From: Bacillota bacterium
Lineage (GTDB): Bacteria; Bacillota; Sulfobacillia; JAJZYS01; JAJYTV01
NCBI GenBank assembly: GCA_021810725.1
Contig: JAJZIE010000002.1
Span: 1 to 46,571, forward strand
Reading direction: 5' to 3'
Length of the DNA stretch: 46,571 bases
Positions 17,779-26,398 of this stretch are shown in pieces (position 1 is the stretch's first letter; every line of letters begins with the position of its first letter). A program made the position numbers and the translations under genes. The notes under the pieces are model-generated. The model was not told the DNA's origin. It saw only the letters and a list, made by a program, of their open reading frames with translations, and ran no database searches.

Positions 17779-18645
17779 ATGGCGATCATCATCGATCAGG
17801 ACACCCGGGTCGTCGTGCAGGGCATGACCGGCAACCAGGGCAGTTTCCACACGGGCCAGATGGTCAAGTACGGCACCAACGTGGTCGCGGGCACGTCGCC
17901 GACCAAGGCCGGCCAGGACCACGAGGGTATCCCGGTCTTCGCCTCGGTGCGCGAGGCGGTCCTGGAGCGCGGCGCAAACGCGTCGATCGTGTTTGTGCCG
18001 GCGGCATTCGCCAAGGACGCCGCCTTCGAGGCCATCGACGCCGGCTGCAAGGTCGTCGTGATGATCCCCGAGCACATCCCGGTGCAGGACTCGATCCTCA
18101 TCGTCGAGTACGCCCGCTTCCGCGGCGCCAAGGTGGTGGGACCGAACACGTACGGTCTCATCTCCCCGGGCAAGGCGAAGATGGGCATCATGCCGAACCA
18201 CATCTACGCGCCCGGCCCGGTGGGCCTCGTGGCCCGCTCGGGAACCCTCTCCTACGAGATCGCGGCGGCTCTCACCGATGCGGGCCTTGGCCAGTCCACG
18301 GCGATCGGCATGGGCGGCGACCCCGTGGTGGGACAGGTGTTCAACGATGTGCTGCACCAGTTCGAGAAGGACCCCGAGACCAAGGCCTGCGTACTGGTCG
18401 GGGAGATCGGCGGCAGTGCGGAGGAGGAGGCGGCTGAGTTCATCAAGACGATGAGCAAGCCCGTCGTTGCCTACCTCGCGGGTCGCGCGGCACCCCCCGG
18501 AAAGCGCATGGGTCACGCCGGGGCCATCATCGAACGCGGCCGCGGCACCTTGGAGAGCAAGCGCAAGGCGCTTGAGGCGGCCGGGGTCACGGTCGTCGAG
18601 ATGCCGTGGGAAGTGGCGCCGGCGGTAAAGAAGCTGCTGGGCTGA
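17779..18645 (+). CDS. sucD: Succinyl-CoA synthetase alpha subunit
   Basis: CoA-binding subunit carrying the phosphohistidine. The 288-residue length matches the E. coli protein. The CoA-binding segment GMTGNQGSFHTGQM is near the N-terminus and the phosphorylated His246 lies in MGHAGAII, the same number as in E. coli. It starts one base after the sucC stop. A strong terminator ends the locus. Confidence 0.97.
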   Translation: MAIIIDQDTRVVVQGMTGNQGSFHTGQMVKYGTNVVAGTSPTKAGQDHEGIPVFASVREAVLERGANASIVFVPAAFAKDAAFEAIDAGCKVVVMIPEHIPVQDSILIVEYARFRGAKVVGPNTYGLISPGKAKMGIMPNHIYAPGPVGLVARSGTLSYEIAAALTDAGLGQSTAIGMGGDPVVGQVFNDVLHQFEKDPETKACVLVGEIGGSAEEEAAEFIKTMSKPVVAYLAGRAAPPGKRMGHAGAIIERGRGTLESKRKALEAAGVTVVEMPWEVAPAVKKLLG

Positions 18646-18659
18646 GGTATATGCGATCG

Positions 18660-18690
18660 GCGGCCGCCTTAGGGCGGCCGCTTCCTTGTT
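18660..18690 (+). terminator. Rho-independent terminator after sucD
   Basis: A 9-bp stem GCGGCCGCC / GGCGGCCGC with a TTAG loop is followed by TTCCTTGTT. It ends the TCA locus ahead of a convergent gene. Confidence 0.88.
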
Positions 18691-18706
18691 GCTGGTTCGG
18701 CTGGAG

Positions 18707-19729
18707 CTACTCCTCGTGCCCGCCCGCCGGGGATTCGGCGAAGAGGTGGGTGGCGGCATAGAGACTGGGCGATCCTCCCGTGTGCAGGAACAGGACGTTT
18801 TCCTCCGGGCGGATGACGCCCTGCCTCGCGAGGTCGATCAGACCGGCCATGGCCTTGCCTGTGTAGGTCGGATCGAGCAGGATGCCTTCGCTGCGTGCAA
18901 GGAGCTTGACCGCTGCGACCATTTCCTTCGTGGGCTGGCCGTAACCCGGGCCGATATAGGCGTCGTAGCAGGTGACGGCATCTGGCCTGACCTTTGCGTC
19001 GACGCCAAGGTAGGCCGCGGTGTCCGCTGCGATCCGCTTCGCGTCGGCGAGCAGCTCTTCGTTCGGGTTCACGACGCTGATGGCGGTGACGGGCACGTCG
19101 AAATGGAGGAGTTCAAGACCGAGCAGGGTGCCGGCCAAAGTGCCGGCGCTGCCGCCCGCGACGACGATGCGATCCACGGAGAGACTCTGGTCGAAGCACT
19201 GACCCATGATCTCCGCCGCGCAGGCGGCGTAGCCGAGCGCGCCGATGGCGTTCGAGCCGCCCATCGGAATGACGTAGGGTCTGTGTCCTGCGGCAACCGC
19301 CTCCGCCTCGGCCACCCGAAGTTCAGTCGGCCAGTCGACCCCGTCGGGGACGATCTTGATCTTCCCGGCCCCCAGTAAATGGTAGAGAAAGATGTTGCCG
19401 TTCGCGTCCGCACGGTAGGCGCCGGACGACGGTTCGGACAGGACGAGCCAGCAGTTGAGGCCCTCCTTGACGGCGGCCGCCAAGGTCAGGCGGCAGTGGT
19501 TCGACTGGATGCCGCCGCAGGTGATCAGCGTGTCACAGCCTTGGGCCAGGGCGTCCGCCACGAGGAATTCCAGCTTGCGCGTCTTGTTGCCGCCGCCGGT
19601 GAGTCCAAGAAGGTCGTCGCGCTTGATGTAGACCTGCGGCCCGCCGAGCGCCTCGGAGAAACGCGGTATCCGCTCGATGGGCGTTGGACCGGCCGTGTAT
19701 CGCCGTCGTGGGAACTTCGCAAGATTCAT
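18707..19729 (-). CDS. D-cysteine desulfhydrase / ACC deaminase family PLP enzyme
   Basis: PLP enzyme of the group that includes D-cysteine desulfhydrase (D-cysteine to pyruvate, sulfide and ammonia) and 1-aminocyclopropane-1-carboxylate deaminase. The 340-residue protein has the cofactor Lys49 in GGGNKTRKLEFL, the QSNHCR motif, and a Gly/Ser-rich phosphate loop (GGSAGT). D-cysteine desulfhydrase is the commoner activity in bacteria, but I cannot separate the two from sequence alone. The ATG at 19729 follows GGAGGTGCGGC, an excellent ribosome site; in-frame upstream starts are ignored. It stands alone, convergent with sucD. Confidence 0.85.
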   Translation of the reverse strand: MNLAKFPRRRYTAGPTPIERIPRFSEALGGPQVYIKRDDLLGLTGGGNKTRKLEFLVADALAQGCDTLITCGGIQSNHCRLTLAAAVKEGLNCWLVLSEPSSGAYRADANGNIFLYHLLGAGKIKIVPDGVDWPTELRVAEAEAVAAGHRPYVIPMGGSNAIGALGYAACAAEIMGQCFDQSLSVDRIVVAGGSAGTLAGTLLGLELLHFDVPVTAISVVNPNEELLADAKRIAADTAAYLGVDAKVRPDAVTCYDAYIGPGYGQPTKEMVAAVKLLARSEGILLDPTYTGKAMAGLIDLARQGVIRPEENVLFLHTGGSPSLYAATHLFAESPAGGHEE

Positions 19730-19987
19730 GCCGCACCTCCGCCCGTGTCGTGGCTGCGCGCCTGGACTCCCAGGCGCAGTCGCTTCCAGGCTATGTCTAG
19801 GCATCTCGGCTGACACGGCTGGAGCCCTGAGGCGACGACGTGGTCCGCGAAGGTCGGGCCATGGAACCAGAGAGCTGCAAGCTCCCAGGCAGAGGGCGAC
19901 AGAAAGGGGACAGGAGGGGACTTACATACCTGAGTGGAACATCCATGGGTCGTGTGCCCCAGGCGGGCCAACGGGAGGAGAGGCCAC

Positions 19988-21235
19988 GTGCAAGAACCTG
20001 GAGACGGAGAACGCGCGGAGCGGAAACCTTCGCTCTGGCGCAACACCAACCTCACCATCCTGGTGAGTGGCCAGTGGGTATCGCAGGTCGGCAACAACCT
20101 TTTCGAGCTTGCGGTGTACTGGTACGTGCTCGCCCAGACCCATCAGGCGGCTTCGCTCGGCTGGGTGGGAACGGCGATGGCTCTGCCGGGGGTGCTGGGC
20201 CTCATGACCGGCGTATTCGTCGACCGCATGGACCGCCGCTGGACCATGGTCGGCTCGGATGTGCTGAGGGCCGCGCTGTCCGCGCTCCTCGGTGTCTTCG
20301 CGCTCTTGCACCTTCTGCCGCTGTGGTTGTTCCTCGTGCTGGTGCTGCTGCTGATGGCGGTCGGCACCTTCTTCAACCCGGCGTCGGGGGCGCTGCTTCC
20401 GCAGATCGTTCCCGATGAACAACTTGCGGCGGCCAACGGCCTCTATTCTTCCGCGAGCAGCTCCGCGGGGCTGATCGGCATGTTCGGTGGCGGCATCGTG
20501 ATGTCGCTCCTGGGCCCGATCCTGCTGTTCTTCGCCAACGCGGCTTCCTTCGTGGTATCGTTCCTGAGCCTTATGTTTCTGCGCGTCCCGCGGCGAGAAC
20601 ATGTCCCAGCAGCAGCCGGCGCGGGTCAGCTCTACAGCGAATGGGCCGAGGGTTTCAAGGTCTACCAGGCGATCCCGCTGCTGCGTACCCTCTTGCTGGC
20701 CGCGCTGTTCATCAACTTCGCCGGTACCGGTCTCGGAGTGCTCGCCGCGGCATGGGTGAAGGGTCCCCTGCACGGCAACGCCTTCGACTATGCGTTATTC
20801 GGAGCGGCGATCACCGTAGGCGCGATCGCGGGCGCCCTGACGGCGGCGCAGGTCATGCGCCGCTTCCCAATCGAGAAGGTGCTGCCAGCCGGTACGATCG
20901 GCATCGGCCTCGCCGTCGTGATCCTGTCACGCGTGCCTCTGCTCTGGGTTACGCTTCTTTGCATGCTTTTGGCGGGTATCGCGATGGGCCTGATGAACAC
21001 CGGACTGACCACCATGATGCAACGCATCGTACCGCAGGAGAAGATGGGGCGGGTCTTTGGAACGCTTGGCGCACTGCTGACGTTGGCGAACCCGGTGGGT
21101 GCCGCCGTCGCAGGCGCCCTTGCCGTGGTCTGGTCCGTGCCGTTCATTTACCTCTTGCTTGGCGTACTGATCCTGCTTGGGTCCCTGCCACTCCTCCGTC
21201 TACGCGCAGGGACGTCCGCGCAATCGGCCGCCTAA
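19988..21235 (+). CDS. MFS efflux transporter (DHA3/macrolide-type)
   Basis: Major facilitator protein of 415 residues with about 12 predicted helices. The start SLWRNTNLTILVSGQWVSQVGNNLFELAVYW cluster, and the loop DRMDRRWTM between helices 2 and 3, resemble the macrolide/multidrug efflux branch (MefA-like). The substrate is unknown. The GTG at 19988 is selected by GGAGGAG 7 bases upstream. The 258-base gap before it holds no convincing gene, promoter or riboswitch that I can see. Confidence 0.85.
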   Translation: MQEPGDGERAERKPSLWRNTNLTILVSGQWVSQVGNNLFELAVYWYVLAQTHQAASLGWVGTAMALPGVLGLMTGVFVDRMDRRWTMVGSDVLRAALSALLGVFALLHLLPLWLFLVLVLLLMAVGTFFNPASGALLPQIVPDEQLAAANGLYSSASSSAGLIGMFGGGIVMSLLGPILLFFANAASFVVSFLSLMFLRVPRREHVPAAAGAGQLYSEWAEGFKVYQAIPLLRTLLLAALFINFAGTGLGVLAAAWVKGPLHGNAFDYALFGAAITVGAIAGALTAAQVMRRFPIEKVLPAGTIGIGLAVVILSRVPLLWVTLLCMLLAGIAMGLMNTGLTTMMQRIVPQEKMGRVFGTLGALLTLANPVGAAVAGALAVVWSVPFIYLLLGVLILLGSLPLLRLRAGTSAQSAA

Positions 21236-21251
21236 CCTCCCGCGAGGTGCG

Positions 21252-21294
21252 AAAGAGGCGAGGGGCCGCCGCCAGGCGGCTGCCCCTCGCCGAT
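21252..21294. terminator. Terminator hairpin between convergent genes
   Basis: GGCGAGGGGC (21257-21266) pairs with 21282-21291, with an inner CGCC/GGCG stem. On the minus strand it is followed by TCTTTC, so it best serves the minus-strand gene ending at 21317, and may also stop the MFS transcript. Confidence 0.65.
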
Positions 21295-21316
21295 CTGCTC
21301 TCCGACCTCTGCCCGA

Positions 21317-21592
21317 CTAGCGACCGTCCAGCACCTGCACGAGCCGACGCACGACGCCCAGGTTTTCGATGCGGCCGAACCGCCAGCCCCGGTCGTAGAG
21401 CGCCAAGGTCACCATCTCGCCCCGTCGGTCGAAGCGCCAGATGCGGAGTTGTGCGATGCGTCCGCCGCCCTTGTAGAGCGTGCGCTGGTTGAGTCCGTAG
21501 CTGACCCGGCCCTGGGTCAGACGGGCATGAAAGCCGTACTTGCCGAGATGTCCCGCGATGACGCCATCCTCTTCGAAACGACGACTGAGCAT
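21317..21592 (-). CDS. Small basic protein of unknown function
   Basis: I do not recognise this 91-residue protein. It is strongly basic, with many Arg, and has no signal peptide or membrane segment. The middle (RIAQLRIWRFDRRGEMVTLALYDRGW is its core, here split: RIAQLRIWRF and MVTLALYDRGW) suggests a small beta sheet, with hydrophobic residues alternating. It is judged real because the ATG at 21592 has GGGAGG 8 bases upstream and a terminator hairpin with a T-rich tail follows its stop. It is monocistronic and divergent from the DapA-family gene. Confidence 0.65.
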   Translation of the reverse strand: MLSRRFEEDGVIAGHLGKYGFHARLTQGRVSYGLNQRTLYKGGGRIAQLRIWRFDRRGEMVTLALYDRGWRFGRIENLGVVRRLVQVLDGR

Positions 21593-21728
21593 CTTCGTGG
21601 CCTCCCGGCTCCAGCGTTGCCCAGATGTTGGGCAGGCTAGACATGCCGCGGCCGGATGTGAAGCGCCTCTGGGGCGCAGGTGAGAACCGGTGCGGGGCAG
21701 AATGGGAGCATCCGAGGTGATCCCAGCG

Positions 21729-22607
21729 ATGCCGGCAGAAATCCTGGCTCCACTGATCAGCCCGCGCAATGCCAAGGGACGGCTCGATCTCGACGGGCTG
21801 GCGGCGAACGTCGCAAGACTTGGGCCCGACGTGGACGGCTTCCTCGTCCTAGGCTCTTCGGGCGAGTACGTCTATCTCTCGGAGCGGGAGCGTCTGGACG
21901 CCGTCCGCACGGTGATGGAGGGCGCGGGCGACCGCATGGTATTCGTGCAGGTCGGGTCGGAGACCACCGAGTCGAGCGCGGACCTGGCGCACGAGGCGAT
22001 GCGGCTCGGGGCAACCGGCCTCCTGGCAGTCACACCGCATTACTACACGCCGCAGCTCAAGGGACCCGCTCTGCAGGCCTACTATAGGACGATCGGCGCC
22101 ATCGGGCCGACCTACCTCTACCACATCCCCTCCTACACGGGCATGACGCTCGACGTGCGGGAGATTCTCGAGATCGCCGCCATTCCCGGTGTCGTTGGCA
22201 TGAAGGACTCGACGGGCAACCTCGCGCTGCTCACCGAGATTCTCGCGAGCTGCCCCACGGGCTTCCGCTACTATGTCGGATCGGGTGGGGCGCTCCTGGC
22301 CGCCATGGCCCACGGCGCGCGCGGGACGATCGCGGCGCTCGCAAACCTTGTGCCGGCGCAGATGCGTCGGGCCGTGTCGCTGTTCGAAGGGGGTCGGATC
22401 GCCGAGGCGGCGGAGGCGCAGCGGCCACTGGCGCGTCTGAATGCCCTCGTGACACGCCAGTACGGCATCCCGGGGCTCAAGTACGCGGCCGGACGGCTGG
22501 GATTTGCGGCGGGCGATCCCGTGCCGCCGCTCCAGCCTGTGACGTCCGCGGCCGCCGCCGCGATCGACGCGGCGATCGCCGACCTGAAGGTGCCTGCGGC
22601 GGGATGA
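21729..22607 (+). CDS. DapA-family aldolase/synthase
   Basis: Schiff-base TIM-barrel enzyme of the dihydrodipicolinate synthase/N-acetylneuraminate lyase family, 292 residues. The Schiff-base Lys is in GVVGMKDSTGN and the catalytic Tyr in YLYHIPSYTG. The usual NGTTGE of true DapA is replaced by LGSSGEYVYLS, so the substrate may not be aspartate semialdehyde; a keto-deoxy sugar acid aldolase or related enzyme is as likely. The ATG at 21729 has GAGGTG 10 bases upstream and fits the family N-terminus (EILAPLISP); ATG 21702 is an alternative. The stop overlaps the start of an MFS transporter (ATGA), suggesting a catabolic uptake pair. Confidence 0.85.
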   Translation: MPAEILAPLISPRNAKGRLDLDGLAANVARLGPDVDGFLVLGSSGEYVYLSERERLDAVRTVMEGAGDRMVFVQVGSETTESSADLAHEAMRLGATGLLAVTPHYYTPQLKGPALQAYYRTIGAIGPTYLYHIPSYTGMTLDVREILEIAAIPGVVGMKDSTGNLALLTEILASCPTGFRYYVGSGGALLAAMAHGARGTIAALANLVPAQMRRAVSLFEGGRIAEAAEAQRPLARLNALVTRQYGIPGLKYAAGRLGFAAGDPVPPLQPVTSAAAAAIDAAIADLKVPAAG

Positions 22608-23740
22608 ACCGGCGCGCACTGCTGAGCCTGAGTTTCGCCCACTTCACCGCCGACTTGAACTCGGGGGCCGTGCCGGCTCTCCTGCCGCTCGCGACGACGC
22701 TCTTCTCCCTGAACTACAGCGCCGCGGCACTCGTGATTCTGGTGTCCAACCTGACCTCGTCCGTGATCCAGCCGCTGTTCGGCGTGCTGGCGGACAAGCG
22801 TCCGATGCCTTGGCTGATGCCGTTCGCGCTCGCCTTGGCAGCCATCGGCACCGCCGCCTACTCTCTCGCAGGCGGCTACGGATCGTTCGTGGCTCTGGTG
22901 GCGCTCACGGGTGTCGGGGTGGCGGCGTTCCATCCCGTCGGCGCGTCGGGGGCCTACTTTGCTGCGGGGGCGAAGCGTGCCTCCGGCATGAGCATCTTCT
23001 CGGTCGGGGGCAATATCGGGTTCGCGTTCGGCCCGCTGCTTGCCGGTCTGTCCACCCACGCCTTCGGCATGACCGGGGTGCTTTTGTTCCTGGTGCCGGG
23101 GGCCGCGGCGGTCATCGTCCTTAGATGTTTTGCTCCTCGGGAAACTCAGGTGCGACCCGCCCACGAGATGAAGACGGCCCCTGTGCCTTGGCTGCTGCTT
23201 TCGATCCTGGTGCTGGTCGTGGTGTTGCGCAGCACGGCGCAGTACGGCGTACTGACCTTCTACCCGCTCTACCTGGCGCACCTGCACCGTTTGTCGCCCA
23301 GCCTCTCGGGAGCCATCCTCTTCTTCTTCCTGATCATGGGCGCCTTCGGCACCATGGTCGGCGGCCCGCTATCCGACCGCTTCGGCCGCAGGAGCCTGAT
23401 GCTCTGGAGCTGGGTCGCGACGACGCCGCTCCTCTACCTGCTGCCGCGGCTGCCCGGCGTCTGGCAGTTCGTGGACCTGGGCGTCCTGGGCTTCGCGATC
23501 GTCGCCACCTTCAGCACGACGGTCGTCCTGGCACAGGAAATGCTGCCCGGGCGCCAGGCGGTCGCCTCGTCGCTGACGATAGGCCTCGCGATCGGCCTTG
23601 GCGGCGTCGTCATGCTGTGGCTCGGTCAGCTCGCGGACGCGGCCGGTGTGCGTGAGGTCCTTGGCCTGCTCTGGATCGCCGGTGTCGCTGGCTTCCTCGG
23701 ATCCCTGCTGCTGCCTCAGCAGGTGCGCATCGCCGACTAG
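22604..23740 (+). CDS. MFS transporter (fosmidomycin-resistance-like)
   Basis: Major facilitator protein of 378 residues with 12 predicted helices. Features such as SFAHFTADLNSGAVPALLP at the start and AAFHPVGASGAYF in helix 4 are typical of the FSR (fosmidomycin resistance) branch. GPLSDRFGRRS is the second-half MFS loop motif. Translation is coupled to the aldolase gene by an ATGA overlap. Its substrate could be that of the aldolase or an unrelated toxic compound. Confidence 0.87.
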   Translation: MNRRALLSLSFAHFTADLNSGAVPALLPLATTLFSLNYSAAALVILVSNLTSSVIQPLFGVLADKRPMPWLMPFALALAAIGTAAYSLAGGYGSFVALVALTGVGVAAFHPVGASGAYFAAGAKRASGMSIFSVGGNIGFAFGPLLAGLSTHAFGMTGVLLFLVPGAAAVIVLRCFAPRETQVRPAHEMKTAPVPWLLLSILVLVVVLRSTAQYGVLTFYPLYLAHLHRLSPSLSGAILFFFLIMGAFGTMVGGPLSDRFGRRSLMLWSWVATTPLLYLLPRLPGVWQFVDLGVLGFAIVATFSTTVVLAQEMLPGRQAVASSLTIGLAIGLGGVVMLWLGQLADAAGVREVLGLLWIAGVAGFLGSLLLPQQVRIAD

Positions 23741-23825
23741 CGGCGCAGGACACCCGCAGCGCTATGTCGTATTCGAACGGCCAACGTGGCAGGCGCCTTG
23801 ACGGCGTCGCAAAGGGGGGCCCACG

Positions 23826-24896
23826 TTGGATGTCATGGTGATGGTCGGGACGGCCAAAGGGCTGTTCCGTTTCAGGTCCCGCGATCGCAAGGGTTGGCAG
23901 ATGCAGGGGCCGGACTTTCCGCAGACGCCCTGCTACACCGCGGTCTTGGACCCGCGCAGCGGTGTCCTCCTGGCTGGCGTGAACTCCGAGTTCTACGGCC
24001 CGTCCATCCGACGGTCGCGGGATTTCGGGACGACCTGGGACGCAGGGGTCGCACCTGCGTATGGGCCGGACGACAAGGAGCAGGTGACGCGGGTCTGGGC
24101 CATCGCGCCCGCGGGCGCGGACGAGCCCAGGACGATTTACGCCGGCGTGGAGGCGAGCGGACTCTTCCGCTCGGACGACGGCGGCGACAGCTGGAGCGAG
24201 GTCCAGACTCTGCGCCGGCACCCGACGCACGAGCTCTGGGGTCCGGGGTACGGCGGCAAATGCCTGCACACGGTGCTTCCCGTGGGCCGCGACACCATCT
24301 ACACAGCTTGCTCCGCCGGCGGCGCGTATCGGTCTACCGATCGCGGCGAGAGCTTCAGCCCGATCAACGCGGGCATCGAGGCGCGCTTCATGCCCGAGGG
24401 GCAACGCTTCCCCGAAGCGGGCCAGTGCGTGCACAAACTCTCGAGCTGCGCGGCCGAACCGCAGCGCATCTGGATGCAGAACCACGGTGGCGTGTACCGC
24501 ACGGACGACGGCGGCGACACCTGGCACGAGGTCGGGAGGACTCTGCCGGGCGACTTCGGCTTCCCGGTGCTGGCGCACCCGAGCGATCCCGACACCGCCT
24601 ACGTCATTCCTTTGCAGGCGGACGGGCAGCGCTGGGCCAAAGGTGCGCTCGGGGTATGGTCCACGGAGGACGCGGGTAGCAGCTGGCGCCCGATCACCGA
24701 GGGCCTGCCGACCGTTTCCTTCGCGAGCGTTCTGCGCGACGGCCTGGACCATGACGGACAGGACCCGCTCGGCCTCTACTTCGGCACGACTTCGGGCAGT
24801 GTCTACGCTTCCGCCGACGGAGGCCGGCGCTGGCAGGAGGTCGCGGCGCACCTGCCACGCATCCTCTCGGTGCGCGCGGCCGCCGTACCGGCGTGA
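23826..24896 (+). CDS. BNR/Asp-box repeat beta-propeller protein
   Basis: Cytoplasmic-looking protein of 356 residues made of sialidase-type Asp-box repeats: DDGGDSW, DRGESF, DDGGDTW, EDAGSSW and ADGGRRW are seen in order. It begins VMVGTAKGLFRFRS, a common start for the exo-alpha-sialidase-like/VPS10-like propellers. There is no signal peptide, and the sialidase arginine triad is not evident, so glycosidase activity is doubtful. The TTG at 23826 follows AAAGGGGGGCCCACG; an ATG at 23835 is possible. Its stop overlaps the start of a MoaD/ThiS-like gene, so the two products probably act together. Confidence 0.85.
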   Translation: MDVMVMVGTAKGLFRFRSRDRKGWQMQGPDFPQTPCYTAVLDPRSGVLLAGVNSEFYGPSIRRSRDFGTTWDAGVAPAYGPDDKEQVTRVWAIAPAGADEPRTIYAGVEASGLFRSDDGGDSWSEVQTLRRHPTHELWGPGYGGKCLHTVLPVGRDTIYTACSAGGAYRSTDRGESFSPINAGIEARFMPEGQRFPEAGQCVHKLSSCAAEPQRIWMQNHGGVYRTDDGGDTWHEVGRTLPGDFGFPVLAHPSDPDTAYVIPLQADGQRWAKGALGVWSTEDAGSSWRPITEGLPTVSFASVLRDGLDHDGQDPLGLYFGTTSGSVYASADGGRRWQEVAAHLPRILSVRAAAVPA

Positions 24897-25168
24897 TTGC
24901 CCTGCATCTGCCGGACGACCTCGCCAAGGAGATCGGCATGGCGGCGAAGTCCTGGCACGTGGCTGCGCCCACCGTCGGTGACCTGTTCGACGCTGTCGAG
25001 CGTGAGGCCCCTGGGCTGATGCGCCGGATATCGGAACCGGGGGGACGGCTGCGCCAGCACCTCAACCTCTTTGTCGGAGAGAACCTGGCGGGTCGTATGA
25101 AGCCCTTCGCGATACCGCTGTGCGATGGCGACGAGGTCTGGCTCTTGCGCGCGGTCTCCGGGGGCTGA
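24893..25168 (+). CDS. MoaD/ThiS-like ubiquitin-fold protein
   Basis: Ninety-one residues with the beta-grasp pattern: TVGDLFDAVEREAPGL, then LNLFVGENL, DGDEVWLL and a terminal Gly-Gly (VSGG). The C-terminal GG is what E1-like enzymes (MoeB/ThiF) adenylate in sulfur carriers. GTG start overlapping the propeller stop by GTGA. moeA is in the window but 22 kb away; no E1-like gene is adjacent. It could serve in molybdopterin or thiamine synthesis, in another sulfur transfer, or as a protein modifier. The fixed pairing with a propeller is the odd feature. Confidence 0.8.
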   Translation: MIALHLPDDLAKEIGMAAKSWHVAAPTVGDLFDAVEREAPGLMRRISEPGGRLRQHLNLFVGENLAGRMKPFAIPLCDGDEVWLLRAVSGG

Positions 25169-25254
25169 GCCGCCACCACCATCCGCGCGTACGTCTGCAC
25201 CTGGATCCGCCCTCGGGCTCCTCGGCGGCTGCGCTCCCAGGGAGGAAGGCGGGC

Positions 25255-25662
25255 ATGGAACGATCCGATGTCAGCTTGTACCGGGTGATCCTGCCCGTAT
25301 CGGACATCGAGCGGGCGGCGAGCTTCTACGCGGATGTGCTGCTCGTGGCGGGCGAACGCGTCTCGTCGGGCCGGCACTACTTCGACTGTGGCGGCACCAT
25401 CCTCGCCTGCTACGATCCCATCGCGGACGGCGACGAGCTTGGCGACGGGTGGCGTCACCATCCTAAGCAGTACCTCTACTTCGCGGTGGACGACCTGTCT
25501 GCGACCAGGCGGCGGGCCATCGACGCCGGCGCGCAGGACGTCACGGAGGTCGCCGAGTTCCCCTGGGGAGAGACAGCGTTCTACGCGCTCGATCCCTTCG
25601 GCAACCCTGTCTGCTTTGTGCTGGCCGCGACCGAGTTCAGGGGCGGACGGTACGTTGGATAA
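25255..25662 (+). CDS. VOC (glyoxalase/bleomycin resistance) family protein
   Basis: Vicinal-oxygen-chelate fold protein, 135 residues, one domain with two paired beta-alpha-beta-beta-beta modules. The start YRVILPVSDIERAASFYADVL and the end FYALDPFGNPVCFVLA are standard for the family. Metal ligand positions are only partly clear, so the activity (lyase, dioxygenase, drug binding) is unknown. The ATG at 25255 has GGAGGAAG 7 bases upstream; in-frame upstream codons are rejected. An 86-base gap separates it from the MoaD-like gene. Confidence 0.87.
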   Translation: MERSDVSLYRVILPVSDIERAASFYADVLLVAGERVSSGRHYFDCGGTILACYDPIADGDELGDGWRHHPKQYLYFAVDDLSATRRRAIDAGAQDVTEVAEFPWGETAFYALDPFGNPVCFVLAATEFRGGRYVG

Positions 25663-25711
25663 ATGACCGCCCGGTCTACGGCCGCTGTCTTCCCTTTGCC
25701 GACTGCGCTCT

Positions 25712-26185
25712 TCAGTCCACTGTCGTGTAGCGCGATCGGAAGTAGACGAGGGGTTGCGCGCTTCTGGGACCGTCCAGATGCAGAACCCGCCCAAGGAACA
25801 GGGTGTGGTCCTGCGCCAAGACTTCGTCCGTCACCTCGCATTCGAGGTGGCCGATGGCGCCGTCAAGCCACGGCAGGCCACCGGGGCTGGGGTGCCACGC
25901 GATGTCTTGGAGCGCCTGCCCCGGGTTCTTGAAGCGCTGGGCGAAATGGACGGAAACGTCCTGCTGCGTCGCCGCCAGAAAGGATACGGCGAAGCGCCTC
26001 GAGCCGCTGATGATCGCGTGGGAGTCGTTCTCCCGACCGATCGAGACGAGGACGAGCGGCGGCTCGAGCGAAACCGAGAGGAAGGCGTTCGCCGTCATGC
26101 CGTGCGGGCCTTGCGGTCCCGCGCAGGTGATGACGGAAACGCCGGTGGCCCAGTTGCCCATGAGGTGATGGAACGCTTGCGGCAA
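25712..26185 (-). CDS. Flavin reductase-like (NADH:FMN oxidoreductase) domain protein
   Basis: Split-barrel flavin-binding protein, 157 residues, as in the small reductase components of two-component monooxygenases. The family pattern is clear: MGNWATGVSVIT, HGMTANAFLSVSLEPPLVLVSI, SFLAATQQDVSVHFA and YFRSRY near the end. The only in-frame start that keeps the N-terminal helix is TTG 26185, which lacks a good ribosome site. No monooxygenase partner is adjacent. The 213 bases upstream (26186-26398) hold only the terminator described for the neighbour. Confidence 0.85.
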   Translation of the reverse strand: MPQAFHHLMGNWATGVSVITCAGPQGPHGMTANAFLSVSLEPPLVLVSIGRENDSHAIISGSRRFAVSFLAATQQDVSVHFAQRFKNPGQALQDIAWHPSPGGLPWLDGAIGHLECEVTDEVLAQDHTLFLGRVLHLDGPRSAQPLVYFRSRYTTVD

Positions 26186-26342
26186 AGACGTAGGCGGCGC
26201 CCAGGAGTGGCCGGGCTTCTTCCCTTCGTGAGAAAGTGGCGCGTGACCAGATGGCTGAGGGACAATGCGCCAGGTGGCCTACGCTATCCACCATATGCTA
26301 TCACCATTGCCGTGTCCGTGTGGCCCGGCATGACCTGCGCGT

Positions 26343-26394
26343 AAACTGGCAAGACCAGAGCCCCACCGCGGTGCGCGGCGGGGCTCTGGTCTTG
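26343..26394 (-). terminator. Rho-independent terminator of the solute-binding protein gene
   Basis: A 20-bp stem (26350-26369 with 26375-26394, one mismatch) lies 5 bases beyond the stop codon at 26399. On the minus strand a short TTT follows a few bases later. Confidence 0.7.
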
Positions 26395-26398
26395 GGGC

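Noticed and set aside
18686..19813. Long plus-strand reading frames opposite the D-cysteine desulfhydrase gene
   Set aside because: They are antisense frames kept open by high GC; no ribosome sites and no recognisable motifs, while the minus-strand protein has clear PLP-enzyme signatures.
19730..19987. A T-box or other leader before the MFS gene
   Set aside because: No AGGGTGG-type T-box sequence, no clear promoter and no terminator hairpin were found in the 258-base gap.
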